Of a DNA stretch of 64,000 nt, positions 21,861 to 51,579 are shown in pieces; the first letter of the stretch is position 1; every line of letters starts with the position of its first letter. The position numbers and the translations under genes are program-made. The DNA is taken from contig NC_091120.1 of assembly GCF_040183065.1 (NCBI RefSeq), positions 193,055,627 to 193,119,626 on the forward strand. The letters run 5' to 3'. Source of the DNA: Periplaneta americana (Eukaryota > Arthropoda > Insecta > Blattodea > Blattidae). Below the pieces are notes generated by a model. It was not told the origin of the DNA. It saw only the letters and a program-made list of their open reading frames with translations, and did no database searches.

Positions 21861-22844
21861 TACACATGTGCAAAGGTGCTGTCACATTGTAATTGCTGTT
21901 TTGTTGTTTTGCTTGAGTGCAATTTTTTTTAACAGGAACATGTATGGTACATAAGTGTCAGCCTGTACAGGCTTTTACTTTAACAAAGATTGTTAACAGG
22001 CAGGAACATTTAGATTTTTAACCGAGGTAACTGATCATGATGGTAGTTGCGATTTTATACAGTTGTTCCCAGGGCTTATGTCAGAGAATTGGAATGGTAC
22101 AGCAAGTTCTTACGAAAGTTTTCTGTAAATTTCTGTATGATTCTATTTCAAGCATGTCTTGTAGTTGTAAATTGGTGGTTCTGTAATCTGCACCAGCGAT
22201 GGTTAGGGATACTTTTCTGTGTATAGCATTAAGACGTCTGAACTTTGTGCTCAATAGTGTAGAATACTGCAGTATTTTAAAGAAATCTCTGAGAAGAGTT
22301 CCATAGGCAGTTTAAAGATATTGACCTATTCCAGCCCAAGTTGAATTTGTTTTGTGATCCCTACTCATCAAACCCAGAAAATATACCGTCATAGTTACAA
22401 TTGAATACCTGAAGTGACAAACATCTCAAGTCCAAAATTTATCGAATTCACTTTTTACCTGACAAGTTGTGTTTCGCATAGGCTACCTCTCTGTAAAAAA
22501 GAATTTCCCAAGTCCGATTCTAAGCTTGTGTTTTTGGATCATACAAATATTTATTTCAGTACTCATATTGCAAGCCTATATATAGTTTCTTTGCTGTTCT
22601 GAAAAATTTACTTCTATGGACTTGGAATGTTTGCCAATTCAGGTCTTTCATCAGAAATTATTTTGTTGCAGGAAACAACATTTCACTGGACATAAGAAGG
22701 CTAGTGTCGACAAAAAGCAGAAGAAGCACTTCTGAATTTAATGAGAAGTCTGGAATTTAAATTTGTTTCTAGAAGTGTGATGCTCATATAAGTAGTAAAT
22801 GATTATGTAACAGTTACGTAACAATAATAATTAGGCTAATTATA

Positions 22845-24330
22845 CAGGGTGTTTCAAAAATACGGGGCATAATTTCAGGTATGTATTTCCCACATGTAGA
22901 CAATCAAAATAGTTCATTACAACATGTGTCCGGAAATGCTTTATTTCCGAATTATGGCCTTCACAACATTGAAATTCACCGGAACGTTTTTCTTTCCGCA
23001 GGACATTGCCGTCAAAGGAGACATTAAGAGGGCACTCTGACAGTTCATTCTGAGGCGAAGGTTACATTCAGTGTTGTGTAGGCGTTAGACTGTGCGACAT
23101 GTATTCAAATCAAGAGCTGGCAGAGATACACTTCATGTATGGTAAGGCGGACGGAAATGCTGCGCTGGCTCGTCGTTTGTACCAGGAGAGGTACCCACAG
23201 CGACAATGTCCAGATCGGAAGACATTTGTACGTCTCCATTACCGTCTGCGCAAGTATGGAAAATTAACTCTCCTGGTTTGGGAAGGGGACGACCAAGATC
23301 TACAACTCCAGAAGTACAGGAGGAGATTCTGGAGGCTGTGAACATGACTCCTATCAGCACACAAAGGGTAGCGTTGCAAGTCAATGTTCCTCATACGACT
23401 GTCTGGAGACTGTTGAAAGAGTATCAATTGTATCCTTATCATTTGCAACGTGTACAGGCCCTGTCACCAGCAGATTACCCTGCACGAGTTAGGTTCTGTC
23501 AATGGTTCTTGCAGCAGTGTGGTGTAAATCCGAACTTTCCTGCCTTAGTATTATTTACAGATGAAGCACAGTTCATACGAGATGGCATAACAAATTTCCA
23601 CAATCAGCATGTATGGGCGTATGAAAACCCATGTGCAACTGTTCCATCTGATCACCAGGTGCCGTTCTCCCTCAACATGTGGGCCGGTATCATTGGTGAT
23701 CGATTAAGTTGGACCCCATGTACTTGTAAACAGACTTACGGGGCAGGCGTACACAAACTTCCTGGAAAACACCATACCTCACGTTTTAGAAGACACTCCA
23801 CTGATCAATCGTCAACACATTCACTTCTTGCATGATGGCACTCCTGCACACTTCAGTCGTACGGCTCGCCAGTACTTGGATCGAAGGTTTCCTGATCGAT
23901 GGATAGGTAGAGGTGGCCCAATTGCTTGGCCTCCACGCTCATCTGATCTGAACCCTCTCGATTTCTACTTGCGGGGCTATTTAAAATTATTGGTTTATTC
24001 ATCTCCGGTGCCTGATTTGGAATCCGTTCGGAATCGAATTGTGGCATGTTCTGAGGACATACGCAATACTCCTGGAGTTTGGGATCGTGTTCGCAGGTCA
24101 ATGAGACATCGATGTGAGGTCTGTATTCAAGCAGGAGGTGGACATTTTGAACATCTTCTGTAATGACAACGACCTGCGGGAAGAAAAACGTTCCGGTGAA
24201 TTTCAATGTTGTGGAGGCCATAACTCGGAAATGAAGCATTTCCGGACACATGTTGTAATGAACTATTTTAATTGTCTACATGTGGGAAATACATACCTGA
24301 AATTATGTCCCGTATTTTTTAAACACCCTG
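22845..24330 (+). mobile_element. 1.49-kb Tc1/mariner-superfamily transposon with about 170-bp TIRs, transposase frameshifted
   Basis: Ends CAGGGTGTTTCAAAAATACGG and CCGTATTTTTTAAACACCCTG, with TA outside both, match as inverted repeats for about 170 bp. The interior encodes a transposase split over three frames. First is an N-terminal helix-turn-helix domain from 23099 (MYSNQELAEIHFMYGKADGN). Next is a linker with GRGRPRSTTPEVQ and the catalytic core with LFTDEAQF (first Asp). Last is HDGTPAHFSRTAR and WPPRSSDLNPLDF, with 36 residues between the second and third acidic residues (the third is Asp). Frame shifts near 23265 and 23705 disrupt it. The stop codon lies just before the right TIR. 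A deleted relative is at 28749-29445. Confidence 0.9.
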
Positions 24331-25116
24331 TATAGGCCTCATTATGTAAAACTGCTTAAGTTAAAGAGAATATATGTTTATTATTTGTTGTAGGCCTATT
24401 ATTTCATTTTACCATATGCAGAATGTCCTATGATTTATTTTCTTTTCGTATAAGTTTAAACAGAAAAGCAGCATTTATGTACTAATTGTATTATTAGATA
24501 ATTATAATAACAATTAATTAGATCCTAGTTATTATCAGGAACTGTAAAAGTTAAGGAAAGACTATGTTTATTATTTATTGTAGCCTATTATTTTTTTATT
24601 AGAGAGGTACATGCTGCAAAACATGCTTTGATTTCTTGTTTTCTTTTATGAGTATAACGTGTTGTCTATTACTTAAGACCAGTTTAATTCATCTTGCAAT
24701 GGTAGGTCAATAGAGTTCATTTTGCACACCCCTTCTTGTTCACCGCTGCTGCCTGCAGAATAGATTCATTGGAACCACTGTGTGCTTGATAGCACACAAG
24801 AGTCATTCACGTGCTCTTGACCTTGACATCCAAAATTAGGGTAAAACAAAAGCAGTACAGTGGTGTACTGTCTCATTATTTTCCGGCTATTTTACAAATT
24901 CTGTAAAAGCTACGTTTTGAAAACATGGTTGATTAGTTGTTAACAGTTGAGCTTCACCTAATCCTTAATAAGGATTGAAATTAAATAACTTTAGACCACT
25001 TGCCTACATTATATTTACATATTCTTAATGGCTATTAATATAGTATCAGTAGACACACTTCGCAAAAATTTTGATGAAATCACATGAACATTTTTTTAAG
25101 TACGTTGTAATCAAAT
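24331..25116. other. Intergenic, no recognised feature
   Basis: AT-rich sequence between the transposon and a SINE. Two weakly similar stretches (24340-24440 and 24540-24650, sharing AAGTTAA-GA-TATGTTTATTATT and TGTAGCCTATTATT) suggest an old local duplication. No gene was seen. Confidence 0.4.
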
Positions 25117-25415
25117 TTGGTGGCCGGGTAGCTCAGTTGGTAGAGCAGCTGGCTACGGACTGGAAGGTCCGGGGTTCGATCCCAGGTGGTGATAGGATTT
25201 TTTCTCGTTGCCAAACTTTCAGAACGGCCCCAAGGTTCACTCAGCCTTCTATAAAATTGAGTACCGGGTCTTTCCCGGGGGTAAAAGGTGGTCAGAGCGT
25301 GGTGCCGACCATACCACCTCATTCTAGTGCCGAGGTCATGGAAAGCATGGGGCTCTACCTCCATGCCCCCCAAGTGCCTTCATGGCATGTTACGGGGATA
25401 CCTTTTTTGTAATCA
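25117..25415 (+). mobile_element. tRNA-derived SINE, family B
   Basis: The tRNA-like head is GCCGGGTAGCTCAGTTGG (box A) and GGGGTTCGATCCC (box B), and an anticodon-like arm lies between. The body continues through TTCTCGTTGCCAAAC, GTACCGGGTCTTTCCC and GGTGGTCAGAGCGTGG to CATGTTACGGGGATACC. It is unrelated to family A apart from the tRNA head. An intact tRNA is unlikely because the acceptor ends do not pair well. Confidence 0.75.
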
Positions 25416-27691
25416 AATTTACAATGTTCATAAGCAAACATAATTTCTACAAGCTTACTTTTAATCGAGATGTAAATGGATACTATTGTATTACTTTGTA
25501 CTGTCATAAGTGTATTGCTGTTACCATACCTTGTACAAAAATTGATCATGTTCGGAATTTCGTTAAAATGGGTTATGTATTCACATATCCATTCAAATGC
25601 ATTTCTTAAGAATGGGAGCCAAATACTTTTGTTTCTATGGTAGTTTTGCCGGGACTTTTGAAATTATTCCTTGAAAAGTGAAATGTTAAAATGAGGTTTT
25701 ACTTTATTATGAAATTTCTAAACTCCCGAGCTCTCATCATGTATCTATTTTAAACATATAAGTTTTAAAAGTTTGTATAAATCGTTTTGAATGAATTTGC
25801 TAACTTCCCTATTTATAAGGGCAGAATTTCTACATACTCAGTTGTTTTGCTTATTAGTGTTATATATTTATGTTTTTGGAAATGTTAACAGGAAGTTATT
25901 ACCCCAGTTTTCAGCTAAATATTTGTTTTAGGCAGATATAAACATTTAGAAATATACAGCAGAAAACAATACGGAATTAATAACTTTTATATGAAATAAA
26001 CAGAAAGAAAAGGGAAATTGATATTCATTTTATGTCTTCTGTTTTCTACATTGAATAGTGACTTTCTATTGCATCATATAATATTTAAGAATCTTGTCAA
26101 TTGTTTCATTTATCTTGGACACACTCTTACATTTATGAACAAGATTTATCTTAATTAGAACATTATTAAATCCGCGAAACCTTGGATACAATAAATTCAA
26201 TCATGAAACCATCTAAAAGTTCAAAAAACAGACGAGACAAACTTCCATAATGAAAGTCTTAGCTACATAGCTATTAGCTTGCATACAAATGTGAAAGCTG
26301 AAGTCCATCAGCGAAAATTACGTTCTTGAGACGTTCATATTATACAAAATGGGATAAGAAAAATGGAGTAAACATAAGAACTGAAGGTAGAAGCTGTACA
26401 TGAATATATAGAACAGATACAAAAAGAAGAATTGGATAATTAACAGGATGTATAAAGAAAGAATGCCAAAATAATTTATGAAGTACTGGACAATATGAAT
26501 TGATTAGTTGACTAAAAGATGGATCAAAGTCTTAATAGACTGCATGCTCAATAATTTTCTGATGTGATGTGATGTGATGTGATGATGATTATGATTTACA
26601 TGCCCAAAAAAATCGTATTTCAGCTTCAGTTGCAGTTTGATGGATTGGAAATGGGATTTTGCCACTAAGATAGGAACTCTTTCTCTTTTTCGTCAGATGT
26701 ACATATCATGAAAATCATACTGCTCATATTTTCTTATGTTTTATGTTACTAATGTGTTTGAGTTGATAGGTAATAAATATGGAAGTTTACTACATCATTC
26801 ATGTTACGGTCAGTTAAAATGCTGTTCTCTCAGAGCTTAAATTTATCTTTACTTATATACAAATCGCAATTTTCAAGAAAAATTTTTGTTACCTTTTTAG
26901 TATAGAATTCTCACCAGATTGTATGTAATATGTTAGGAATTTGTTTACCAGATCAGTATTGGTATTTTACTTAATATTTTCTTGTTTTAATAAAACATTG
27001 CGTGTTGTGATTTAAAACTGAATAAAGTATTCCTTTCATCCTGTTGTGTGTTATTTTCCACTACAAAAAGTAAAAATTAATTCATTTTTTTTTACCTATT
27101 AATCTATTATTGAAATTTATTTGAAGTAAATTTATGTATTAAAATTAGTGTGGGAAATATTACGGTAACGAAAGTTAAATGTAGTGTATGGTTTACATTT
27201 TCCAGAGCTGCATTTGGTACGGATCCACACACTTATAGACTTGTTGTAATCCATTTTGTGTCCTTGTCAGAGTCGTGAATCCGATGTTGACAGGAGGGTT
27301 TGTGCCTTATAATCTCCTTAGACTTCTAGTTTATTAATATAAAACCGTAGATTTATGTGACTTTAGCCAGACAAACCCCTCCATTAAGTCCAATACTTTT
27401 TTTTTTTTTTTTTTTTAATTATGTTTCTCTTGTTTCAACAGAGAAGAATTTCAAATACATTACAAAATTATAAAAATTGATGTTCATGAATACAGAGTTA
27501 GCGACACTAGCGCTCTTGGCAATGAATGTGAGAAATGAGTAGATTTTGTTTATTTTCTTTGATTTTTTATGTTCTGTGGTATCAGAATAGCCAACATCAC
27601 GGCAATAAGATCTGTGTTGGTAACCCACCAACGAATGACTAGGTGATTGTGAATGTGTATATTAAGTTTATAGGTATAATTTAACAATAAA
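25416..27691. other. Intergenic region upstream of Rpt3
   Basis: AT-rich, with a short (GATGT)n run at 26558-26586 and a 21-base poly-T at about 27397-27417. No gene or known repeat was recognised. The promoter of Rpt3 must lie in its last part, but no TATA or initiator can be assigned with confidence. Confidence 0.4.
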
Positions 27692-44456
<16,765 letters not shown>

Positions 44457-44495
44457 AGTGTTTGTTTGTTTTGTGTGTGGAGCTTTGCAGTTGCT

Positions 44496-44501
44496 AATAA
44501 A
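44496..44501 (+). promoter_or_regulatory. Polyadenylation signal of Rpt3
   Basis: AATAAA lies 40 bp after the TGA and is preceded by a GT-rich stretch. It fits a short 3' UTR. Confidence 0.5.
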
Positions 44502-45078
44502 AGAGATGGACCCTATGTTCAGCTGTCATGCTTACACCTACAGGTACCAAATTCTCCTACTGTAGAGGTGGCAGTTACCGTCCAGTGTTGGGGTGTCGTC
44601 ATGTGGGATGCTAGTGATATTTATTACGTAGCTAGTTCAACATGACGTAGTATATAGTGAAACCTCGATTCTCTTCTGTATCAGAATAAATCATTTATAA
44701 TAATGATCTCATTTTAGGTCACTTAAAATACTGCAGCCTTTACAAATGTAGTGCATTCCATTTCTCCTCCTCTGTCAGAGGTCTCTTCAACATGGCGAAA
44801 TGTCGTACAGAGAAATCTCCAGTTACATTCGAGGTCCACAACAATGAAAATTAAGTGTAAACATAAGAACACAAAACTTAAACGCATAAAATTTCTGGGA
44901 TGTAGGCATTGATGATGAAAAATGCAAACGTAAGTATTGGCCAATCAGAAAAGCAAACAGCGACAGCTGATTCAAAATGGCTACTTGTATCGTTCTTGTT
45001 ACAGTTTCAATCTTGACTGACAAATAAAATGCAGAATTTCCTTATAAAATAAAAATACAATTTAAAAGTATTTATTTG
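44502..45078. other. Downstream of Rpt3, no recognised feature
   Basis: AT-rich sequence with no credible exon or repeat. A minus-strand open frame at 44944-44723 has no family resemblance. Confidence 0.4.
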
Positions 45079-45331
45079 TCTACACCTGTGGCGTAACGGC
45101 TAGCGCATCTGGCCGCAAAACCAGGTGGCCCGGGTTCGATTCCCAGTCGGGGCAAGTTACCTGGTTGAGGTTTTTTTCCGGGGTTTTCCCTCAACCCAAT
45201 ATGAGCAAATGCTGGGTAACTTTCGGTGCTGGACCCTGGACTCATTTCACCGGCATTATCACCTTCATCTCATTCAGACGCTAAATAACCTAAGATGTTG
45301 ATAAAGCGTCGTAAAATAACCTACTAAAAAA
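45079..45331 (+). mobile_element. tRNA-derived SINE, family A
   Basis: Full-length: the head CTACACCTGTGGCGTAACGG...GGTTCGATTCCCAG, the conserved body, and the tail CGTAAAATAACCTACTAAAAAAAA. Its A-rich end touches the family E repeat. Confidence 0.92.
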
Positions 45332-45339
45332 AAAGTATT

Positions 45340-45974
45340 TTATGCTCGACCATGCCGAAATGTAGTAATTATACACCTGGTAGCAGCCCTTTAATGGACT
45401 TCATTAAAGTTCAGGTGTTCCACCAATCAGAAAACACCATTGTAACAATATGAAAGCGCAAGTATCGATTATTCTCGGATATGCAATCGAAAGACAACTA
45501 ACAAAATGTCACGGAGGCTGGAAATCCAATACTGTCGTAGAAGGTTATGTTCTGTTACTATAATTAGCGTTAATTGTAAATAATATTCAAATAAATTCAA
45601 TTTGTCATCTCGTTTTTCAATGTCAAAATCAATTTCAAGGTTATATCAAGATTAATGTTTATTTTACTCTCTAGATTATATCGAGGTCAATGACATTTGT
45701 TTCTCGGAAAAATCAATACTTTCGAGTCTGTGCACATCTCACAATTTACGAGATATTGCACAAGGTCATTTCCGCTTCCCAGTCAGATAAGAATAATATG
45801 AATACTTATGAATAATTTCAAGTTAGAAATGTGGTCGAGCATAAAAAGTCGTATGAAACTTGACTATAATGGTAATTAAGACGCTTGTATGAAAATTATG
45901 AAATGAGGGCGAGTTTCATAATTTTCATACGAGCGTCTTAATTACTACCATTATAGGCTCGTTGCATAATGTAC
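45340..45974 (+). repeat. 640-bp interspersed palindromic repeat (family E, copy 2)
   Basis: Runs from AGTATTTTATGCTCGACCATG to GCATAATGTACTATTC. It has an internal GGTCGAGCATAAAAAGTCG. A strong hairpin follows, with arms 45864-45903 and 45914-45956 (CTATAATGGTAATTAAGACG and complement). Non-coding. Confidence 0.8.
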
Positions 45975-47510
45975 TATTCTGATTCCACGACATTTATGAC
46001 AGACACAACAATAAAAATAAATAACTAAAAGATTGCAAAAAGAAATAGGTTATGTCCGTACATTAATTAAATTAAATAATTAACATTAATGTGAAACATA
46101 TTATTTGCTTTCTCAATTCAATTCACATGAAATTGATTCTCATACATTGTCTTTTAATACTGCATCTTTGTATGACTTGATTTTCTTGTCGTACAAACAG
46201 AGATGTGTCTGACAAAACGCAACTATTTCATCCAACAACGCCATTGTGCAACTGTGAACAACAGCAGTGCTTTCTGATTGGCCGATTTCTTACGTTTTGC
46301 TTAACCATAAATGCAGAAACTTGGAGCTTGCATAGCATCTAGCTTTTATCTTTACATTATGTTTACATTTAATTTTCATTGTGAATGGGTCTTATTAGTT
46401 GTCCACAAAACGAAGGAAATAAATGGGCCGAAAACAGTTGGCCAGTAATTCTTTCTGGATGATTCCGGATTCATTTTGCGTGATGTAAATGTATAACTTT
46501 GCAGTAGGGGTGGGATGTGACAGTGTTTTGTTAGCTCCGAACTGTGATAGCTCTGGAAAAATCACTGTGACAGATAATGGCGATTTTGTTTCAGTGCGAT
46601 TTTTATATTCAGCTGATTCTTGAGGATTGTGAATTTTGTCGAGTTATCCTGAATATAACCGAATTATATGACAACACATAGTTTGCCATTATGAGAGAAC
46701 AGATGTTAATTTTATCACATTTCTGCAAATTGGTCTTCAATATTATTTAAACAATAGAAGCAAGAACATAATAATATATTGCTATGTTTGTAACATGTTT
46801 AGTTAGGTTTCACGAAAACATTTATTTGTAGTTGCTAATAAATAACACTTCAGTATTGTTATGGAAATCTTAAAATATCTTTCTCCAATTTGAAGAGTGA
46901 TTAAGAGAGAGAGGAGATTAACAGAAACATAAACACAAGTTTCTCATATGCATAGATTACCTCCCTGTTCGAACGCTCCTGTACTACGACGCCAGATGCT
47001 GAGTTAGAGTTGTCTGGAGCTATCACATGGTTACATATAGTCAAGTGGGAGGCAGAACGTTGTACATTACTATGTTATCAATTGAGAAAATATTATTCCT
47101 GTTGCTAGGGACTTAAAAAAAGTCACAAAGTTATATTTAAATACTTTACAATGCAAAAATTTAAGTAATTTTATCGCTAAAAAATTGTTAGAAGTAGTTT
47201 GATCTAGCTACTTAAATTGGCAGCACTGATTTCAAGCACAGGAATGTTTGGATATTCCTCGTTGGTTGCTGGGGTTAGTCGTGAGACATGCCTTCTTGCG
47301 ATGTGAAGAGGGTTGCTAGAAATTCCTACTGTTATCAAAGAACCTCACGCCATTTTCCATTCCCCCAATTTCCCCCCAAAGCCATGATTGTTGAAGAGGC
47401 AAGCAGATCATCCTGTCCGAGCACATCTGTTGTTGACATCTAGCAGTTGATGAGCAAAGAATCCAGTACAATCAGGTGATTTTTCTCAATCATACTAGTT
47501 ATAACAGAGA
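45975..47510. other. Intergenic, mostly without recognised features
   Basis: Part of 46510-46690 (CACTGTGACAGATAATGGCG, TTCAGCTGATTCTTGAGGATTG) weakly matches 47885-48060, so an old dispersed repeat is likely. No gene was seen. Confidence 0.4.
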
Positions 47511-47516
47511 AATGTA

Positions 47517-47763
47517 GTCCACACCTGTGGAGTAATGGTTAGTGCGTCTGGCCTCGAAACCAGTGACCCGGGTTCGATTCCTGGTCAGGACAAGTTACCT
47601 GGTTGAGGTTTTCTCCAGGGTTTTCCCTCAACCCAATATGAGCAAATGCTGGATAACTTTCGGTGCTGGATCTTGGATTCATTTCACCAGCATTATCACC
47701 TTCATCTCATTCAGACGCTAAATAACCTAATATGTTGATAAAGTGTCGTAAAATAACCTAGTA
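47517..47763 (+). mobile_element. tRNA-derived SINE, family A
   Basis: The head CCACACCTGTGGAGTAATGG...GGTTCGATTCCTGG, the full body, and the tail CGTAAAATAACCTAGTAC. More diverged than the 18441 copy. Confidence 0.92.
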
Positions 47764-48184
47764 CTAACTGAGAAATGTATTGCAATTTATTTATCATTTT
47801 TAATCGTAAGAATTTTTTTTGCGTAAACATTACCTCAATTGTCTCCAAGTAACTTTGCCACTGTATATAATCGCAGTCAACATCATCGCTATGAATCACA
47901 TATTGGACAGAGATGGCAATTTCACTATGACAGGTAAAGGTGATTTGTCACAGTGTGATTTTTGTGTTCGGCTGATTCATCGTGATTGGAATATTGCTGA
48001 GTTATTCGGAATGCAACAAAAGTATATGACGATACATGGTGTACAACCATGAGACCATAGATGTTTATATTACCATATTGGTGCCATAAATATTATATCA
48101 ATAATACTGATTTGTAACGACCTGAATTTTTTACATCTGTTTTCATCAAAATTAGCATTTATGTGTTTCAAAATTCGCATCTAT

Positions 48185-49070
48185 TCCAAAATATCAAGAA
48201 AGTTACTTCATACCATGTTCATCCTCCTCCAGTCTTGACACTGAATTGCTAGCTATTGATGCTGCTCTTCAGTGTGTTACTCAAATTTCTGAAAAATCTA
48301 TTTGCACACTTACTGACTCCAAGTGGGCTATATTTAATATAATCAAATATATACCAAACCTATATGCACATAGAATTATTCCAATTCAGAAACAACTAGG
48401 TAAACTAAAAAAAACTCCAAAAGGAGATAACATTTCAATGGATACCTAGTCATTGTGGTATACCTGGAAATGAGAAAGTCGATAATATTGCAAAACAGGC
48501 AACATATTTACAACCAAGACCTCTTCAAGTAATATCTCTGTCCAATGCTTTTGCTTCAGTAAAGTCTCATTTTACAAACCTATGGATCAACAATTGGCTC
48601 TCTTCTGACAAAGGAAAAATTTTACAGTCTGTGCAAAAGAAACCAAATGACCTGGAAATATACAAAAACTTGCCCAGACATGTTCAAACATTTTTAACAA
48701 GAGCCAGAACAGGTCACATTGTCACACAATTGTACCTACACCGATTTTACCATAATCCTACTTGTCTGTGGTGCAATAATCATGATGAAGATCTGGAACA
48801 CATTCTTCTATACTGTCCATCTATAAACCACAAAAGAAGTAAATTAAAATCATCAGTACCAGTTGCAGAAGACACAGCCCTGCAGTATATATTGACTACA
48901 TCCCACCTCTGGCTACTAGCAACAGGCATCTATAATGAACACCGATCAAAATACCCCTCATTTCTCGTGAGAAACAAGAACTGAAAAGACTATAGTGGAC
49001 TTTATTTTGTCAGCAAACAGCTGGATACATTAAGAAGATTGATTGATTAATTGATTGATTGATTGATTGA
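48185..49070 (+). mobile_element. I/Jockey-type LINE 3' fragment (family J copy 3) with (GATT)n tail
   Basis: Starts ATTCCAAAATATCAAGAAAG. The RNase H region (CTLTDSKWAIFNIIK, then WIPSHCGIPGNEKV after a one-base shift) is followed by a 117-codon frame with the C-terminal zinc motif, ending in KYPSFLVRNKN and stop at 48984. The tail GATTGATTGATTGATTGATT at about 49038-49069 is the family's 3' end. Confidence 0.92.
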
Positions 49071-49339
49071 TTGGTGCTTTTCTTCTTCAAACAGCAGTTT
49101 CTTAAGCTATAATTTATTCTTCTGTCTTTAATTACCTCTTATCAAAACATTGCTGATTGAAAGCTCTCGCCTCTTCTGTCAGTTAATATTGTTTTGTACG
49201 TTGAAAAACTTACGAAGTTGTAAAAAAAGAAAAGAGTAGGCAGTAAAGAATAGTAACTACATATTTTGTTTTGGCTTCTCGAATTCATTGACACTGTGAA
49301 TTCAATGACTCTAAACGGAAATTTGTCCTTGGAAATCCT

Positions 49340-50250
49340 GGAATGTTTGTGGAATAGGTGGCTTGGGTTTTTCCAAGTTTTTCCTGTAAAGTATCTCTAT
49401 TTTCTCTGGTGGATTTTCTTACATTATATCTTCTTGCTAGAGAGAATTTTCCTTCAGGAAATTTTACCAAGCTCTATTGGGAAGCCAACTCCTGGATCTC
49501 CTCTAAAAAGTGTCTTTCGTCCTCGGAATACATCAATGCCATCAAGATAGCTTGCAACGTCACCACAGTGAGATCTGTCCCTGGCAGAACCTTCAGTACT
49601 ACCCGTTGTCGCCATCCCGGCTGCAGCGAGACTGAAACACTTGGTCACATGCTGGGGTTCTGTAAGAAGGGAGAGCTACTGTGTAACAACAGACACCATC
49701 GTGCCCGTACAGCAATTGCCAACCTGCTAAGAAACAGAGGATGGGAAGTACATGAGGAGATTCATTGTGTGTCTGAAGATGATTCTCATAGAAGAGTCGA
49801 TATAATTGCCATCAATAGAAGAACCCAGAAAGCGATGGTCTTAGACCCTACGATTTGCTTTGAACGAGACACGAATCAAGCACTGCAGATAAATGATGAC
49901 AAGCAAGCTAAATATCTACCTTGTCTTCCAAACCTCAGTGAAAAATATGGCATTTCGCTTTACAACTGGGATGTTACAGGCTTACTATTTGGAGTGAGGG
50001 GTTGTTTACCAAAATTTACATGTAATATCCTTAAATCCTTTCAAATTCCCTTTTATGAGGTTCAGAAGATTGTAATGGAAATTCTGAAGGCCTTTCTTCA
50101 AATTCTACACTATCATCTGTATGTTAACAAGTAAATTTTTGTTTTAATATACAAATCGAATCATTATTTTGCTCGTTTCATTTCCCTTTATCTTTTATGT
50201 TTGTTAATTCCGGATCCCAGTGGTCAACCTCACTTGAGGACGGATGATTT
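49340..50250 (+). mobile_element. R2-like LINE 3' fragment: CCHC motif, restriction-like endonuclease, structured 3' UTR
   Basis: An open frame runs to 50134. It has a zinc motif CRHPGCSETETLGHMLGFC (C-x4-C-x7-H-x4-C), then NRHHRARTAIANLLRNRGWE. The endonuclease core RRVDIIAINRRTQKAMVLD (conserved Asp residues) and YNWDVTGLLFGVRG follow. This order is that of R2-type non-LTR elements, whose reverse transcriptase (absent here) precedes it. The 3' UTR ends TTCCGGATCC with a hairpin at 50228-50239. Confidence 0.8.
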
Positions 50251-51080
50251 GAAATAAATCTTAGTAGTGGCTCAGAATCCAGCAATCTGCAATTAGAAAT
50301 TGCTAGAGAAGATCTACGTTCACCTTTTCCTAAACAGTTTAAAACTTCTGATTTTGCACCTATTGTTAACGCATTACGATTTTGTTTAATGGAAGATACC
50401 AGATCTCATTATGTATACAGTACACTCCACAAAGCACAAGGTTATAAAACTTGAGTACCTATACAACACGACACTTCAACTAACTTTTCCAAACTAAACA
50501 ATTTATTCGCGTTTATTGAAGTCAAATGATGTACTATACTTAGTTTACCTGCACTAAAAGGTTGTGAAGTGAACTGGGATTTTCTGCAAACAACAGACAT
50601 CGAGAAAGAGAGAGCTGTTGAGCTGTTTTTACAGCTTATTCACGTCAGACGATTTCTGAGAAGGAGCTGTAGCAGGTAGGTTTAAACAGTCTTGCACTTA
50701 CTTAAGGTTCCATAACTGTTAATCCTGCCATCTGGGATTTTTCTCAGTCTCTTATAAAGTGAGAGGAAAATAAATATTGTAAATTACTGTATATTTAAAA
50801 ATTAATGGACTAAAATTTCAAATGAAGAAAATGTGGATTTGGGTAACCTATGTTGGACTGTGTTATTTGAGCTGATAAATTCGTACTGTAGACTATTATT
50901 AAAGAATTTTGTGAATCAATATTTGTGATAATTATAAAATATAGTTGTATTTGATCGATATGGATTGAATTGTTACTAGAGTTGGTGGTATTTCCTTGTA
51001 ACAATAATTGAAAATGCCACTTAGAATATCTATATTTATTTATGTATTTTCCATCTCCATGAAACTGGTAAACAGATTCA
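50251..51080. other. Unassigned, with one short coding-like frame
   Basis: A roughly 60-codon frame at about 50270-50453 reads LQLEIAREDLRSPFPKQFK and NALRFCLMEDTRSHYVYST. I do not recognise it, and no clear splice sites frame it. Nothing else was seen. Confidence 0.3.
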
Positions 51081-51084
51081 AATT

Positions 51085-51575
51085 CCACGTGCTAGGTTTC
51101 TGCCCTCAGGGCGAATTACTGCGAATTGACAGACATAACACAGTCCGCTCAATAATTGCTAACAGATTAAGGGAACATGGTGAATACGAAGTATATGAGG
51201 AAGTTCAATGTCTTTCTACGGAAGGATCTAAACGGCGTGCTGACATCATAATAATTGACTGAGATAAAAAAAACTGGTCTCATTCTTGACCCCACTGTAA
51301 GGTTCGAAATTAATGAAGATTAACCAAAGCAGGTACATGAAGAGAAACGCGCTATTTACCTTCCATGCTGTGATGACCTCAGTCATAAATATAATATTCA
51401 AGATTGGAATGTCATTGGACTTATGTTTGGTGCGCGAGGAACAATTCCCAAATTTACATTGGAGATCCTCAGAAAATTAAAGGTTCCTGAAAAGACTCTT
51501 CAGAGAATTACATCAACCATTTTGAAATCTTCATTGAACATCATCAATCACCATCTCTATTCCTCTTTATAATAA
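51085..51575 (+). mobile_element. R2-like LINE 3' fragment, decayed
   Basis: Broken frames give LGFCPQGELLRIDRHNTVRS, RRADIIIID and WNVIGLMFGARGTIPKFTLE, then NHHLYSSL and stop. It matches the 49340-50250 element's C-terminal region but has several stops and lacks the TTCCGGATCC hairpin tail. Confidence 0.8.
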
Positions 51576-51579
51576 TGTA

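Noticed and set aside
25071-25412. 113-codon frame over the family B SINE
   Set aside because: It translates the tRNA head and SINE body. The same DNA is a repeat and the peptide has no known domain.
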